Notes: generated from the sequence alone by a model not told the origin. A stretch of DNA of 45,955 bases from Spirogloea muscicola (GCA_009602725.1 WELB01000019.1:32117-78071); one strand, 5' to 3'; counted from the first letter of the stretch, positions 30,580-42,000 are shown. Translations and numbers: made by a program.

Positions 30580-30765
30580 CTTGCTAAGTATACAGGATGC
30601 GAATTGCCCTCTCCCTGTAGCGGTCCTTGGCATTTGAGGTCCATTTGCGGGCAGGTCGGCTGCTCGTTCCGACAGAGGACGTTTTCCCGCCCTCTAGTTA
30701 CTCTGATCTGCACTTTTTAACTAGGGGTTATTGAGTGCCCACTCGCAGGATTTTTAAAAGTAGAA
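30580..30765 (+). mobile_element. Degraded LINE coding end
   Basis: The nucleotide pattern of RMRLALSL, RAGR and FRQRTFSRP is visible between 30588 and 30700 across broken frames. It ends in YSDLHFLTRGY with a stop at 30732-30734. A short GAATATGTGTACTTG follows. It is an older copy than its neighbours. Confidence 0.6.
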
Positions 30766-30869
30766 TATGTGTACTTGAAAGAAACGAAGGCCAAAATGGC
30801 CACAGAAGGTCCTTTCGGACCTTGTGAACTCCTTTGGGCTGGCCTCTCACAGCCATTGCTTTTAATTGG

Positions 30870-30940
30870 AAGAACAGGCAGGGCAAGGCAGGCGTTGGCA
30901 GGCAAGGCAAAGCAGGCAGGCAAGGCAAGGCAGCCGTTGG
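30870..30940. repeat. GGCAA/GGCAG-rich simple repeat
   Basis: A run of imperfect GGCAAGGCAGGC units follows a type I hairpin scrap (TGGGCTGGCCTCTCACAGCC at 30835). The unit length of about 5 bases and the interruptions suggest replication slippage. Confidence 0.7.
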
Positions 30941-30999
30941 ATTGCCTTTGTGGGTCGTTATCAGTGGCACCTCTCACCCAAGTCTTGCCATCTTTTCTG

Positions 31000-31600
31000 G
31001 TTCTAGCTGGCCCCTCACAATTACTGCCTCTCCTGGCATCCTAGAATCTGTATTCATCCATCACGCTCAATGTTGTGTGTCCATCGTGTCCCACATTGTG
31101 TCAACAGGGGTTACTAAGTTTTTCATTAGCTTCTTGAGTCCCTCGGTGCTTTCGCGGTTTCCATGGCCCCTTCAAACTTTGTTCAGTCTTTTTTCTGGAC
31201 TGGCCTCTCACAGCTACTTCCCTTCCCTGGAAGCATCCTTCTTCCTATATGCTGACTACGGGCTATTGAGCCCACGTGGCAGCCGCTGAACTCCGGAGTG
31301 GGTGTGATTTCTGATTGGCAGCTCTTGCACTCGCTTGCACTCGCTTGTCTGTCCTCTCCCTGGCTAATTATCACGACCTTTCCTCATAGGGGCCCCATTT
31401 TCTCGTCATTCTCTTCATTCACCTGCGGCACTGTGTCTAATATTCGACAGCTCTCTCGAGGCTATTGAGCTTGCTTTAGTTGCTTACTTGTCTCTGCGTG
31501 ATATGTTGCATTGGCCTCCAGTTGATGCCACTGTCCTACTGCAAACTTTCTGTACATTATGTCTGGCTGGCCACTTCCCACGAGTTCCTGGCGTGGATGA
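31000..31600. other. Degraded tail scraps, no gene
   Basis: One hairpin-like scrap lies at 31195-31235 (CTGGACTGGCCTCTCACAGC). At 31440-31475 the plus strand reads SNIRQLSRGY before a stop, which may be a very diverged LINE coding end. I see no host exon here. Confidence 0.35.
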
Positions 31601-31689
31601 TTGTTCCTGCTTTCCTTCCTGATCAGATCAGCCAAACCTGAACCTCGTGGCTTAGTCACCATCCATACTGGAACTGTCTTTCTTGATGC

Positions 31690-31970
31690 TTGCAAGCCAG
31701 TGCCTTGCTCCTCCTTGCCCACCGGGGTTGGGTCATGCTCTCTCTATGGCAAAAGGCTTCCCCCACCCCTATATCCAACCAAAGTTCGGCTGCCGATCGA
31801 GGCTACTGAAATTACCTTTCACACTGCCAGGCGCGTCTGCAATCAAGGACTGGGGGCCAATCTTTGCGGTCATTGCTGGCCACTATGCCACAGAGGCCCA
31901 TACTCGCACATGGCTTCACATGCATCAGTCAGTCAAAGCACCTTCTCCCGTTCTCTGGGCCCCTGACTGA
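31690..31970 (+). pseudogene. Orphan coding-looking fragment, function unknown
   Basis: The plus-strand frame ending at 31968-31970 reads GHALSMAKGFPHPYIQPKFG, then KLPFTLPGASAIKDWGPIFA and VIAGHYATEAHTRTWLHMHQ. The composition looks like a real folded protein rather than random sequence. I recognise no family, and the frame upstream is broken. It may be part of a mobile element or a host pseudogene. Confidence 0.25.
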
Positions 31971-32014
31971 CCGTGCACACTGCAGGCTGCTTCATGTGCA
32001 GGCGTGGTGTATCT

Positions 32015-32050
32015 CCCTAAACCCTATACCCTAAGCTTAAAGGTTTAGGC
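32015..32050. repeat. Interstitial telomere-like tract, two orientations
   Basis: CCCTAAACCCTATACCCTAA (32015-32034), then after a few bases AAAGGTTTAGG (to about 32049). The first part is a degenerate CCCTAAA (TTTAGGG-type) run; the second is in the opposite orientation. Confidence 0.55.
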
Positions 32051-32059
32051 CCCCCCCAA

Positions 32060-34030
32060 GTGCTATTGCCGTGAGGAGCAGCCAGGAGAGAATGAACTGG
32101 GCAGATAGGTGATGCTGATCAGAAAGGACGCTCTCTTGAGGAGTCTAAGACAGCAGACACACAAGTCCCAGTTGAACAACCACAAGGTGAACACACTTAG
32201 AGAAGTGCAGGCGGAAAGTCTTCTGGCGGGCTCGAGCGCCAACCCTTGACTGCAACTTGCCATGCACAGGTGGTTGCGCGGGGCCACTCCAAAAGCAAGC
32301 TTCAAGAGAGGACCCTGGGCCATCTAAAGAAGCAGTGGTTGCAGGAAGCCAGCTGCAAAAGGTAGACATGAGCGAGGCAAGACTTCATGTCATCAAGGAC
32401 GTGTGCTCATGGACTCTAGCAGCGGCCACAATGGGATCAAGCAGCTCCAGCTATACCTGCAAGTCGGAAATACGGAGCGAGCAATGAGGATCCCTGCCAG
32501 ATTCTCGAAGCTGGTCGAAGTGTGCACTTGGGGTGCAGATGCAAGAAAAGTTACTGTGCTGCTGCCTGTGATAAGATGCGCATGCAGCATAACAGGGCAC
32601 TCGGTGAAGTTACCTAAACTCGGCTGCTCATGCTCTGTGCCTCTAAGCTTGCAGGGTTCGCCTGAAATTAGGCAGATCGGACATTATTGCTAGCCAGTCA
32701 GCCAAGCGTGAAGCTCACATGGCAGCCACTGCAGCTGGTGCAAGGTGCCCTGCTCCAGTGGCTGCAAGCCTGCTGCACGACCACGACCACAGCTGCAAGT
32801 CCAGGCACCAGCGTACACAAAGCATAGCACAGGGCAGTCGTATCGTGGCAGCAGCTGTCTCTTGTCCCCCACCCTTACCCAGCGCCTCCTCGTCCCAGCT
32901 CGTAACATTCTATTCAACATGGCGAAGTGCCTCCTGCCTGCCCTTCTGCGGTGCAGACAGATGTTGAGCTTGCCACTCAGACACAGACAATGCATTTGCA
33001 CTGGATTGTCCGAATATGTCAAAAGCCAGGCAGGGAGTGCTGCTGTATTCTCAAGTGCCGAGAAATTGTAAGGCAGAGGTGTCTTCCCAAGTGAGTTCGC
33101 ATTGATCTAGTGCTCTGAGGTAATAGGCGGTCACAAGTCTTGGTCGAAACGATGGCCCTCATACGTGTAACTGAAAGGCACTCTGGTTTCTGAAAGAGGG
33201 ACGGCCTGCTATTTGAAGTGACGCTCAAATCCATCCAACATGGGGCATGGCCAAGATGGTGGTATGCTGCAGCATACAAACATTGGCAGCTGAGCCAATC
33301 TAACACAAACATGCCTAGCTGATCAAGAAGCCTAAGAAGCACAGGAGCCAGAGAGAGCAGTAAGTATGACTTTCTATAGTATATAAGAGTTTGTCATTTC
33401 TTGCCCCAGGTTTTGCACGGTTCTACAGCAGAATGATACATCTAGCTGCCCACAGTGGCATCAATGGACACTTCGCAACTCTGCTGCCAAGGAGCAGCAA
33501 GCCATGGCTAAGCACAATCTAGATGCTTACCGGGGTGCGACATTGAGTGCGACATAAGCTCCCACTTCCGGCGCCCTGGTTGTAGAGGATTCGCTTTTGC
33601 AGTGACAGTGATGTGTCGCGCTTCAGTAGTTCTTGATTGATTATATGAGGGTGCATTGTGTAGCACTGGGCTTGACATTCTTGCTACAACCTGCACTATG
33701 GCAGTCAGAGCTTGATAGAGTAATCTGACTGTTGAGCGAATAAGTTCCTGTCTTGACTGCAGGTAGGGGCCTACCCAGGTGCCCATGGATCGTACACCCA
33801 ATAATGTGGCAGATGAATGCACAGCCATGCACATTCTTGAGCAGCCTGCACAATGACATGCACAGAGATTGTCAGCAAAGGAGGAAAGCTACATGCAGAT
33901 TGCAGACTTAAAGTAAGGGGTGTGCCACAACCCAGCACAACAATGAGAAGCTGCAACCATGTGGAATGCCTGCCATGAGGCCTACAATTTAACCTGCAAT
34001 GCATGCAAGTGAGGTGGCCTGCCATCAAGC
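32060..34030. other. Stretch with no supported gene
   Basis: Lies 3' of the minus-strand exonuclease/YbaK gene. A weak possible minus-strand exon at 33785-33845 (preceded by GTGCAG) could belong to a longer version of that gene, but I could not fix its frame. A small direct repeat AACCTGCAATGCATGCAA lies at 33988-34005 and at about 34038. No repeat tails or RNA genes seen. Confidence 0.35.
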
Positions 34031-34036
34031 ATACAC

Positions 34037-37000
34037 TCAACCTGCAATGCATGCAACCAAGTGCTTCCTTCCATCCCTGCATTCTCCCCTGGCATGTCTG
34101 AATGCTCTCCTCAGCAACGCAAGGCCATTCTTGAGGGTGTGCTTGGCCACACGCGGTTGACACTGTGAGGCTTGTGCCCGTATGCAACAGCACAGGGGTG
34201 AATAGACTGTCACAATGCTTTCAGCATCACTGCAGGTTACTGAGAATCTTTCGTCCTCGTCCTGCACAGCCTGTCTGAGCACGTCGACACCCTCGCTCCA
34301 ATCGTCTGCAGTTTGCGTATCTTCAATGCCAGAGCCACGCAGTGAGCCTTCGGATGTATCTGCAGTTCTGTCTTGCTTCTCCAACTCAGGCTTGGCGAGA
34401 TCAGCAGCCTTGAACTGCGCAAAGAAGGATGGGGGAAGGACTAGCTTCTCCTGGAGAGAGCCAGAAGCAACAGAGATGGCGGCACTGTTTGAAACAGCTG
34501 ATATGAGAAGCTCCACATGCACCATGGTAGTCACATCGTGGCCATATCCAACTGGAGGTAAGAGCCCCTTATTGCAGCCAAAGTAGTATATGGACTCTTG
34601 AGCTGTTGCTGGATGGAAGTTCCTGTGTCAGTATAGCAGAGGCACAGGTTTTAGGTGATGTTCCACAGTTGCAGTTGACCAGGACAACAAGTAGAGACAC
34701 AGAACAGCAATGCTTAGCTCTGCACCTGCTACTGACTGAGATTCTGAGGATGCTGCATGAAGCCCTGCATTTTCTCAATCAGAGAGTGCGCCATGATGAC
34801 AACGACCATGTCTGGACTCTCTTCTCATACATTCGCAGGTTTCACATGGGTTCTTCAGACCGCTCTTCAGAAAAGGCGCAACAGTACCTCCTTGGTTCTC
34901 CAAGCAAAGCAGCGAGCTTTGCCAGGTCAGGTCGCATGGTTTTGGGGACAATAACCACCAATAATTTTGCTGTCATAGTCATAGGGGCGACATCAGAGGC
35001 TTAAAGAGGGTTGCTACGACAACCAGATAATCTGCACGTGTTCTGCCTCTTATGACTGAATAGCTGATAACCAAGATAAGTTGAGGACATCTGATGCAAG
35101 ACATGACAAAGTGCACCATCTGGTTTGGAGGGGTATGTTTCCTTATTGCATAAGCGCAAGTTTTCAGCGAGAAATACGAGAACTTATTATGCACTGGAGT
35201 TTGGAGCACCATACGTTGCTGCCTCTCATGCTTCACTTCAACTCTTTCTTGCTCCTCAGCAGCTAAGGCCATTGCTAAGGCAGATTGCCCTGCAACAATA
35301 AAGAGCACCGTGTCAAACACCACAATCAAATGTGACGATGCTTCACACCTCTTTCTAAATTGACAGAGACCCCAATAATAGGCACTGCGCAGCACATGCT
35401 TGGATGACCTTGGAGGGCTTGTAGAGCTCCAAGCGCGGCAGAGAACTCTGCGTCCTTCTTCTTTTGGGCACTCTTTCCTTGGAAACTTGCAGAGCCGATG
35501 CGTACGTGGCACTGGAACACTGGCAGATGTGGTGGCCCGTAAGTGGTAGTCGTGTAATCTGGTATCGGCAGGCCGAGCCTCTGCGCCCACGTCTGAAGCC
35601 TACCTTTCATCTTGCCTGAGGCTGGCTGGCAGCAATGATGGAAGTGAGGATTTGACCAAAGCAATCAGCAATCATCAACTTGCACTGCTGCTATTCCGAA
35701 GCAAACTTTCAGCTCCCATCATGAGCCCAAGACTTTGCTCGATGATGGTTGTTTGTATGCATCTCATCAACAACCCAGACAATTGTACTTGGAGTTACAC
35801 ATAGCCAGCAGAGGCTTACTGGGTCATCAGGTGGTTCTTGGACCAATACGCCCACGCACTTGGCTTCTATCAGAGGGATGCAGGACTCAGCAAGGCCTTG
35901 CTTGTCAAGCAATGCGTAGTGCTTTCTCAGGCTAGGCCCAAGTGTTGCCTCTTCCTGAAGAGATCCTTCTGGTCCTTGCCATTTAGTTGCTTGCTCTTGC
36001 ACCATGAACGAGTCTTTGTTGAGAAGTTGAGCTGCTGTGGATGGATGCCAGCCCATATCCTGTAGTGCTTCCTCCACGCTCCCCAGCGATAGAGGCCTTG
36101 CAAAGTCCTGGCCATGTACTCCGCTAACTCTGCCCTCCTCCAGTACCGTCTTGCCAGTGTGCTTAAACGTGAACTACAGGACAAACGTGAGAGACAGCGT
36201 GAGAAATCAAGGACAGCCAGACATGCGAGCCTGCGCCTTGTCTTGGTCCGCGCAGTGGACTTACAGTTAGACCCTGCCAGTCTGGTGGAACAGTAGAGCT
36301 GGCCTCCTCCCAGAAGTCTGAGCTTTGTAATCTGACAAATATGGGAAGGAGGCAGACTGCATCCATTGCAGCATATCTGATCTGCACACCATGAACGAGG
36401 GCCTTAGGGAGCAACATACGATGACAATCAACACATCACAAAAGGTCCTGTGTCATCATCAGGTATGCCCTTCAGGGTGTGGGATCTGGGGTTTCTGTTT
36501 AGGGGTTGAAGGCTTAGGTTTAGGGTTTAAGATCAGAGATATGTGAGTTTAAAGGTCAGTCTCCTTGCTTGGTGCGCCAACAGACTATTGCAGGACAGCA
36601 AGATCAGGACCTGCTGCTCGGAGAGGGGTCGCTGCTCCCAGTCACTCATTCGCACCCGCTTGTCTAATGGTAGACCAAGGGTTCTCTGTCGCAATCAGCA
36701 CAAGGCTGCAAACTTGACATGTAGGTGTGGATACAGTACCAGAATCAGCAAGATGCAAGAGCAAGAGAAAGTGTCAAAGCGCTACAGATAGAGACTGTAC
36801 CGTTGCAAGCTGACTCAGTCCACCCTTCTGTCCCCTGCCAGCTAATGTGTGGAGGTCAAGGACAGGGGTGCACAGGTGGAAGCAGGTGAGCATGGGGTAG
36901 GATGCTGCCAATCTGGCCAAGTCATTGCGGACTCCATAGCCTGTAGACATCCAGCAGAGAAGGTTGCCCTGCCTTCAAATTCCATCCAAGGGTTGCTCTG

Positions 37001-39304
37001 AAACACTAAGACCAATGTCTGACTATTGTTCACCTTGGACTCATCATATTTCTGCAAAGTGCATGAACGACAAGGCGGCCTGGGGGGGAGACTTACCAAG
37101 TTTGAGAATGGTGGAATCCTGAAAGAGTGAATAGAGGCAGTCACCCAACAAGTCGGGCACCTCAGCTGCCAGACGTATGACATCGAAAACATACGCATAC
37201 TCGCTTGTGGCCAGCTGCAGGGTTGCAACCTGTAAATCACAATGCTACAGTGTAAGTTGAAGAATGCACTGCCTTCAATATCAACATATGATGCAGAAAG
37301 ACAATAAAGCGCACAAGCATACCTTGTTCTGGCCCTCTCCCTTTGTGTGATTGGCCTTCCACTCACAGTCTATGCCAACATTTGAAGCCAAGAGGAGTTG
37401 ATTCTTTGCAGCTTGAAGATCTCTGGCTGACTCCACCCAGATGACATGAGCCTCGGGGATAAGGCTCGAAATATGGAGGTATTGGTGGCTTTCTGTGGCT
37501 ATCTTCGCAGCAACTGTTGCAAGCAACAACAGGTCAGATACTTTTGACATAATTCAGACTATGACTGTAATTTTTAAAGCTATAATGCTCAATCTTTGAC
37601 TGCTAGTGCTTACGTGTCTTAGAACTGACAGGCAGGTAGGTGACGTCTCTCTGAAGAATTTATCATACCATCTTCAGGTAGTAGCTCATCCAAGTTATAT
37701 TGGACACAGAGCTCAGAGACTAAGTCTTTGTTGCCAGCATCCAGGGCCAGTGTGGCCTGCAAAAACAGCGAAGTGTGAGCAGCAGCCCAGCAAACCCCTG
37801 CACCAGCATGCAGCACAGATTCCCTCACAATGAGCTCACTGTTGAAATATGCACAGGACTAACAGTGAGGCGCCCACCAAGTAGTGGGCCAGGTCTGCAT
37901 TGCCGCGCACCAAGGACTCAGCAACGTCCCAAAGACCCTTGCCTACGAGCTTCTTGACAGAGCTGCAGGTCAGCATCGCGTGCAGAAATGTGTAGGTGAG
38001 CGCATTTGCTGCAGTCGATTGATCCCTTTGGCTTAGGAAATCAAGAGTTGAGCACCCTGACACTCGGCATTCGGTCAACCTCTGTCAAGCTGGACCAGCA
38101 AACACGAAGTTGACAGTCAAAAGTTCACCTTCTGCGATAAAGAGAGAAGGAGTCTGGAAACTGTTGCTGGAGATGGAAGCGCTCCACAAGTGTGTGGGCA
38201 ACCTTGAATTGGGCAGCAGCCATGCATTGCTCTACTAGCGACATTTGAGCCGCTGCCCCAAGTTGCTCAGCCCAGGCGGCTGCGACCTCGGCTCTGCCTT
38301 CTTCCACCATCTTGGCCAGAATTTTGGTTGATGCCGGCTCCGGTATACCCAATTGCCGCATCAGATCGACTGCACTTGTGTACTCCCTCCCCACCTGTGG
38401 CGAAGCTTTCCGGTCTGTAAGGTCCTCAGCTTGCGGCTGTTGAAAACCCAAGCAAGCTAGAGGAGCAAGCTAGACCAAACCCTGTCACTGAGCCGCTGAA
38501 CAGACATTGCTGCACCTGCCACTTCTACCAGCTTCACTGTGACTTGTCGCGCAACAAGAGTAGTGCTTTTGCTTGCGAGCCTGGCCAAGCTGGCGACAGA
38601 ACGCACCGTCAGCCTGGCCACCAAGTCCTCCATGCCCCCTCGCTGCTGAGCAGGGACGTCGGCGATCGTCACGCCGAACGTGGTGACCAGCCGCACCATC
38701 AACCTGGCATTGAGCTGCATATCGCCGGTGGCGAAGGCGTGAAGCAGCGCAGCGGCCATTGCCCGGGCCTCGGCAGAGTCCGCCTCCCTCCGGTGCGACT
38801 TGTCGACGCGGGAGAGCGCCGAGAGCACCAGGTAGCTCAGGCCCTCCGCAAACGGCGGCTCCAGAGCCTGGACGGCGCGCAGGCACCGCAGGGCGAAGGT
38901 GGCTGGAGCCAATGGCAGCGCCGTTGGGAGCAGGAAGCTCAGATGGTCGCGCAGAGCGTTGAATCGCGCGCCCGCGCCGCCGTGGCCTGCGTGCACGATC
39001 AGTCGTATATTGCCGCCTCAGCGATTACTGAGGACTGGCGCCACTGGGAGCCCCCTCTACTGGCCAGCGGCATTGATATCTGACCACATCTGTCCGCCCG
39101 CTTGCTCGCTGAGCCTGAGCTTATCAGTGGCGCCAGCTCAAGCAACAGATGGTGCGCTGGCTGGTCGGTTGCCGCACCTTCGACATAGGCGCGCTGGAGG
39201 TCCTTAGCGACGGCCTCCGGCGACGCGCCGGCCAACGTGGTGGCGAGCCACAAGCCGTGGCGCTCAACGCCGCCGGCGGCGGTGCCGTCGCTGCGGGAGG
39301 TCAT
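34037..39304 (-). CDS. DEDDy 3'-5' exonuclease (Mut-7/Nibbler-like) fused to a dsRNA-binding and a YbaK-like domain
   Basis: Exons (minus): 39304-39085, 38986-38481, 38436-38129, 37962-37878, 37756-37669, 37513-37323, 37229-37097, 36940-36801, 36685-36611, 36381-36265, 36173-35820, 35625-35409, 35289-35215, 34969-34888, 34622-34037; phases all agree, 1058 residues. Residues 1-430 are helical, as in Mut-7 N-termini. The exonuclease (~445-600) shows VGIDCEW (motif I), GYGVRNDLARLAASYP (motif II), LSEQQ and IRYAAMDA (motif III): the DEDDy metal and tyrosine residues are present. A dsRBD (~745-808) shows LQTWAQRLGLPIPDY, YGPPHLPVFQCHV and KKKDAEFSAALGAL. A YbaK-like part (~837-930) shows LLVVIVPKTMRPDLAKLAAL, LLPPVGYG and SGSLQEKLVLPPSF. 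Likely an RNA-trimming enzyme. The start, the 75-bp exon 35289-35215 and the 3' end are least certain; exon 1 could instead end at an earlier GTGCGG. Two adjacent genes remain possible. Confidence 0.65.
36498..36531. repeat. Telomere-like tract inside an intron of the exonuclease gene
   Basis: TTTAGGGG at 36498-36505 and TTAGGTTTAGGGTTTAAG at 36514-36531, within the intron 36382-36610. The units fit a TTTAGGG-type telomere sequence. Confidence 0.6.
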
Positions 39305-39620
39305 GCCCGCTTGCGGCGCTGCTTGCCTTCGCGGCGGCGGCCGCCGAATCGGACAGCCAGCCGGGAGCCTCGGTGGTGCGCAGGGACTGAGAGGAAGAAT
39401 GTTGGCGCAAGGCGCTAAAGCTAAGGCCAGCAACTGGTGGTGGTGCCAGGTTGGGATTGCCACGGAAACAAGGCGACGGTGACTGACAAACAAGCGAATG
39501 CGGCTGCTGATGTTAGAGGAAGCGGCTGTGAAAGCCAGCCAGATGCATACAGGTGTTCATGACGGAGCCACAGGCTAGACAAAGGGTAGGGGGCGGGGGC
39601 TGTGCATGGCCAGCCCAGAA
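39305..39620. promoter_or_regulatory. 5' flank of the exonuclease gene, with a hairpin scrap
   Basis: Upstream of the chosen ATG at 39304 the minus strand stays open to 39493, so a longer N-terminus is possible, but the residues (Pro/Arg/Cys-rich) look like 5' UTR. Reverse hairpin scraps (GCGGCTGTGAAAGCCAGCC at 39520; GGCTGTGCATGGCCAGCCC at 39598) mark repeat tails further upstream. Confidence 0.35.
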
Positions 39621-39624
39621 AGTG

Positions 39625-39930
39625 TGCGCTCCCAGGCACTCGAGACACGCCACCGTGCTGGGCGCGCACTAGGCCAGGCTAATGGCTTACGGTGGTGCTC
39701 TGGCTCCTCAGCTTGGCTTGTCGGGCTTGAATGTTTTCAATCTTGGGTACTAGAGTCTCTTAGTCAGCCTAATGGGCTTGCCTTTGTACTTGGCCACACA
39801 GGCCCTCCATCACTTGATACACACTGCTTTCTCCTTAGTCAGCTGTTGCCCTGTTACCAGGACTTTCGTAGTTATCTCAGATTGACCTCCCTTCCATGCC
39901 ATGCGCACCACGCGCCTTTCTCCTTCACAC
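39625..39930 (+). mobile_element. LINE-like fragment (TAG subfamily) carrying a tail-only insertion in its 3' UTR
   Basis: The coding remnant shows SQALETRHRAGRALGQANG, then a frame-broken C-terminus ending at a TAG near 39750. The 3' UTR (TTAGTCAGCTGTTGCCCTGT, TACCAGGACTTTCGTAG) and the type III tail (CATGCGCACCACGCGCCTTT) match 18671-18765. A foreign 65-bp piece, a type V tail, splits this 3' UTR (see next entry). Confidence 0.75.
39759..39843 (+). mobile_element. 65-bp type V tail insertion with 10-bp target-site duplication
   Basis: CTTAGTCAGC occurs at 39759-39768 and again at 39834-39843. The 65 bp between (39769-39833) consist of GGGCTTGCCTTTGTACTTGG, a short spacer, TGATACACACTG and a CTTTCTC end, which is the type V LINE tail alone. 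The flanking sequence continues the type III 3' UTR on both sides. This is a severely 5'-truncated insertion with its duplication intact. Confidence 0.8.
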
Positions 39931-40129
39931 ATTATTATGTGACGTACAAGAGATCCCAGGCTGACAGGGTGCTCCTTACTTTTTTCCTTACAGTGCAGCA
40001 CCCCTGTTCTCGGTGTTCTGATCATCGACCATTGCATTGACCTCTAATTGCTATCTACTGGTTCATGGTTAGTCCGACCAGGGCCAAAGGGCGCAAAAAG
40101 TGGGGCTACACAATGAAATGGCCTAGCCT

Positions 40130-40760
40130 ATTGAGGGCAAGAGCATAGCTGAAGGGCGACATCAGTAGCCACAAGTGAGACATGCAATCTTGGGAGTTGG
40201 AGCACCGCCGAGGAAGCCAGTGGCGTGGAAGGCCAACCCAAAGAAGCATGGACAAGGATCGATGGGCCTCGATGGGCCGGGGAAGTGCTAAATCAAGAAG
40301 AACCATGTAACCAAAATTCTTTTCATGTAATCAAAATTCTTTTCATTGCATGCGGTGCGAATGCAATGAAAGGTAGGCCAAGCCGAGCCAACCACTGTCA
40401 ATTTAGAGAAGGGCTAGAGTAGGGCAAGAGCCGGGTCACTCTAAGTGAGGCCCTAGGTCAAGAGTGGCTATGCGGAACATAGCTGGAGGGAGAATCAAGT
40501 ACCCTCAAGTGAGCACATACTTCCGGCGGGCTAAATTTGGGAGGAGGCGTACCACCACAAGAGCTACTGACCTGGCTTAGTGCGGGCCCAGAAGAGGAGT
40601 CGACGGAGGCGATAGCTGTTGAGGGCCAGCCGAAAGGTTTCGACAAGGTCAAAGGGGCCAGAATATGCAAATCTAGCAGTTGAGCAGAGAATTTGAGCTT
40701 TCCATGCACCAACTTTGGACCTAGCTATTGAGTGCTGTGTGCCTGCCCCTTGACACATTC
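40130..40760 (-). mobile_element. Degraded reverse tails and one coding-end scrap
   Basis: A tail scrap near 40205-40270 (GGCCAACCCAAAGAAGCATG, GACAAGG), a type III-like scrap at 40335-40390 (GCATGCGGTGCGAATGCAAT) and a minus-strand remnant of MHVLTRGY around 40495-40530. Another tail with GGGCCAGCCGAAAGG is at 40620. All are old. A 17-bp tandem CAAAATTCTTTTCATGTAAT lies at 40311-40348. Confidence 0.45.
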
Positions 40761-42000
40761 GGATGCATGGCTAAGACACTGGAGTACTGTCTGCGCCTGG
40801 TCAGGGAGCTGAGGAACTTGTGCTACTGACGTGCTCAGTACATCACATGTGGTGGATTGGAAATTCACAGTGGAAAGAAGCTAAATCACAGTGTTCGAAC
40901 TACTTGACAGAGACGCACTTGCTCCGCTCGTGAAGACGTTGGGCACAGACAACCTAATCACTATCTGTCTAAGACAGTGATTGACCATATGACTCCAAAC
41001 ATCTCAATCAGAAGAGCTCCGATATACAGCACCCACGCCCTCGTAACTGACTGATGTAGCCTCCAAAGAGTGTACAAGATGTGTTGGATACAACCCATGT
41101 AGGCGGTTGCATGTAGTCAGTCACACGCAATCAGAACTTGGCTCGGCCATTGTGAACAGCCTGAGGAGCTCTCAAAGCACCCATGCATGGCGCTCGCTGG
41201 CAGGGGCACATCAGCCTTGCTTGTGGCCTCTGAAGACCAAGGCACTTGGCGACAGCAGACGAAATTTACGCATTGCAATATGGCAGACTGAATCTTCAAC
41301 AAGCAGCAAAACGGTATACATTGTATGTAGACGCTTGATGGACCCCAATGCTGATGAAAGCTCCATGCTCTACATTTCAACAGGCAGTAACTTCCTCATG
41401 CTGATGTATGCGCCACTGAAGCCCCTATCATGAACATCTGTTAGAAGAATCTGCTAAATCTACCATAAGATTATGCATCACTATGTTCCCCGCAGTAGAA
41501 CACATTACCTATACCTATGAACAATCTTGAAGAATCTTCAGAAATACATATCCATCAGTGTCAGGTCAATTCAACAGCCATCTTACAGCAGAAACTGTGC
41601 TCGTAATGTCCATTCCATGGTGACTGAAGGAAGCATTATAAGCTAGCCAAAGTGCAAATGCGTTGGATGTCAGGTCATGCCTAGCAAGTCTATGGATTGT
41701 CCCTAGGAATTGGTTGCTCAAAAGTTACAGTACTCTCCTGGGGAAGGCCAGTGGACATGGCAGATCAAGATGTCAAGAGAGTCAGCTTCCCACCAAGTCG
41801 AATCTCGTGTAGGTAAACCCATGCTAAGACTGGCCTTGAAACAATCTGTAGAGAAGGCATCTCCACCGTCATTGAGGCCCATAAATAGCAGAAAGTGCTC
41901 TGTCAGGCTTGCGACGCCCAGTTATGCCCAGCTGGCCAAGCATCCCACCTATAATGTCGCTCGCCAAGGAGCTCCACACTGACGTTCACAGCTAGCCGAG
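40761..42000. other. Stretch with no recognised feature
   Basis: AT-richer intergenic sequence. Short open frames (41107-41433 on plus, 41117-41380 on minus) show no domain and overlap each other. No repeat tails seen. Confidence 0.4.

Noticed and set aside
9655-30765. CRISPR-like array from regularly repeated hairpins
   Set aside because: Units differ in length, spacing and orientation, carry coding ends and target-site features, and the organism is eukaryotic.
33019-33342. Mut7-C RNase domain downstream of the exonuclease gene
   Set aside because: I looked for the family's conserved start in all minus frames and found no convincing match.
36951-37060. KYDESK segment after an AG near 37060 as an extra exon of the exonuclease gene
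   Set aside because: Joining 37097 directly to 36940 gives the expected ILKLGYGVRNDLARL motif II; adding the segment would break it and it runs into a stop.
40495-40545. A further full LINE coding end on the minus strand
   Set aside because: Only a weak MHVLTRGY-like match remains; kept as a scrap inside a broader degraded-repeat entry.
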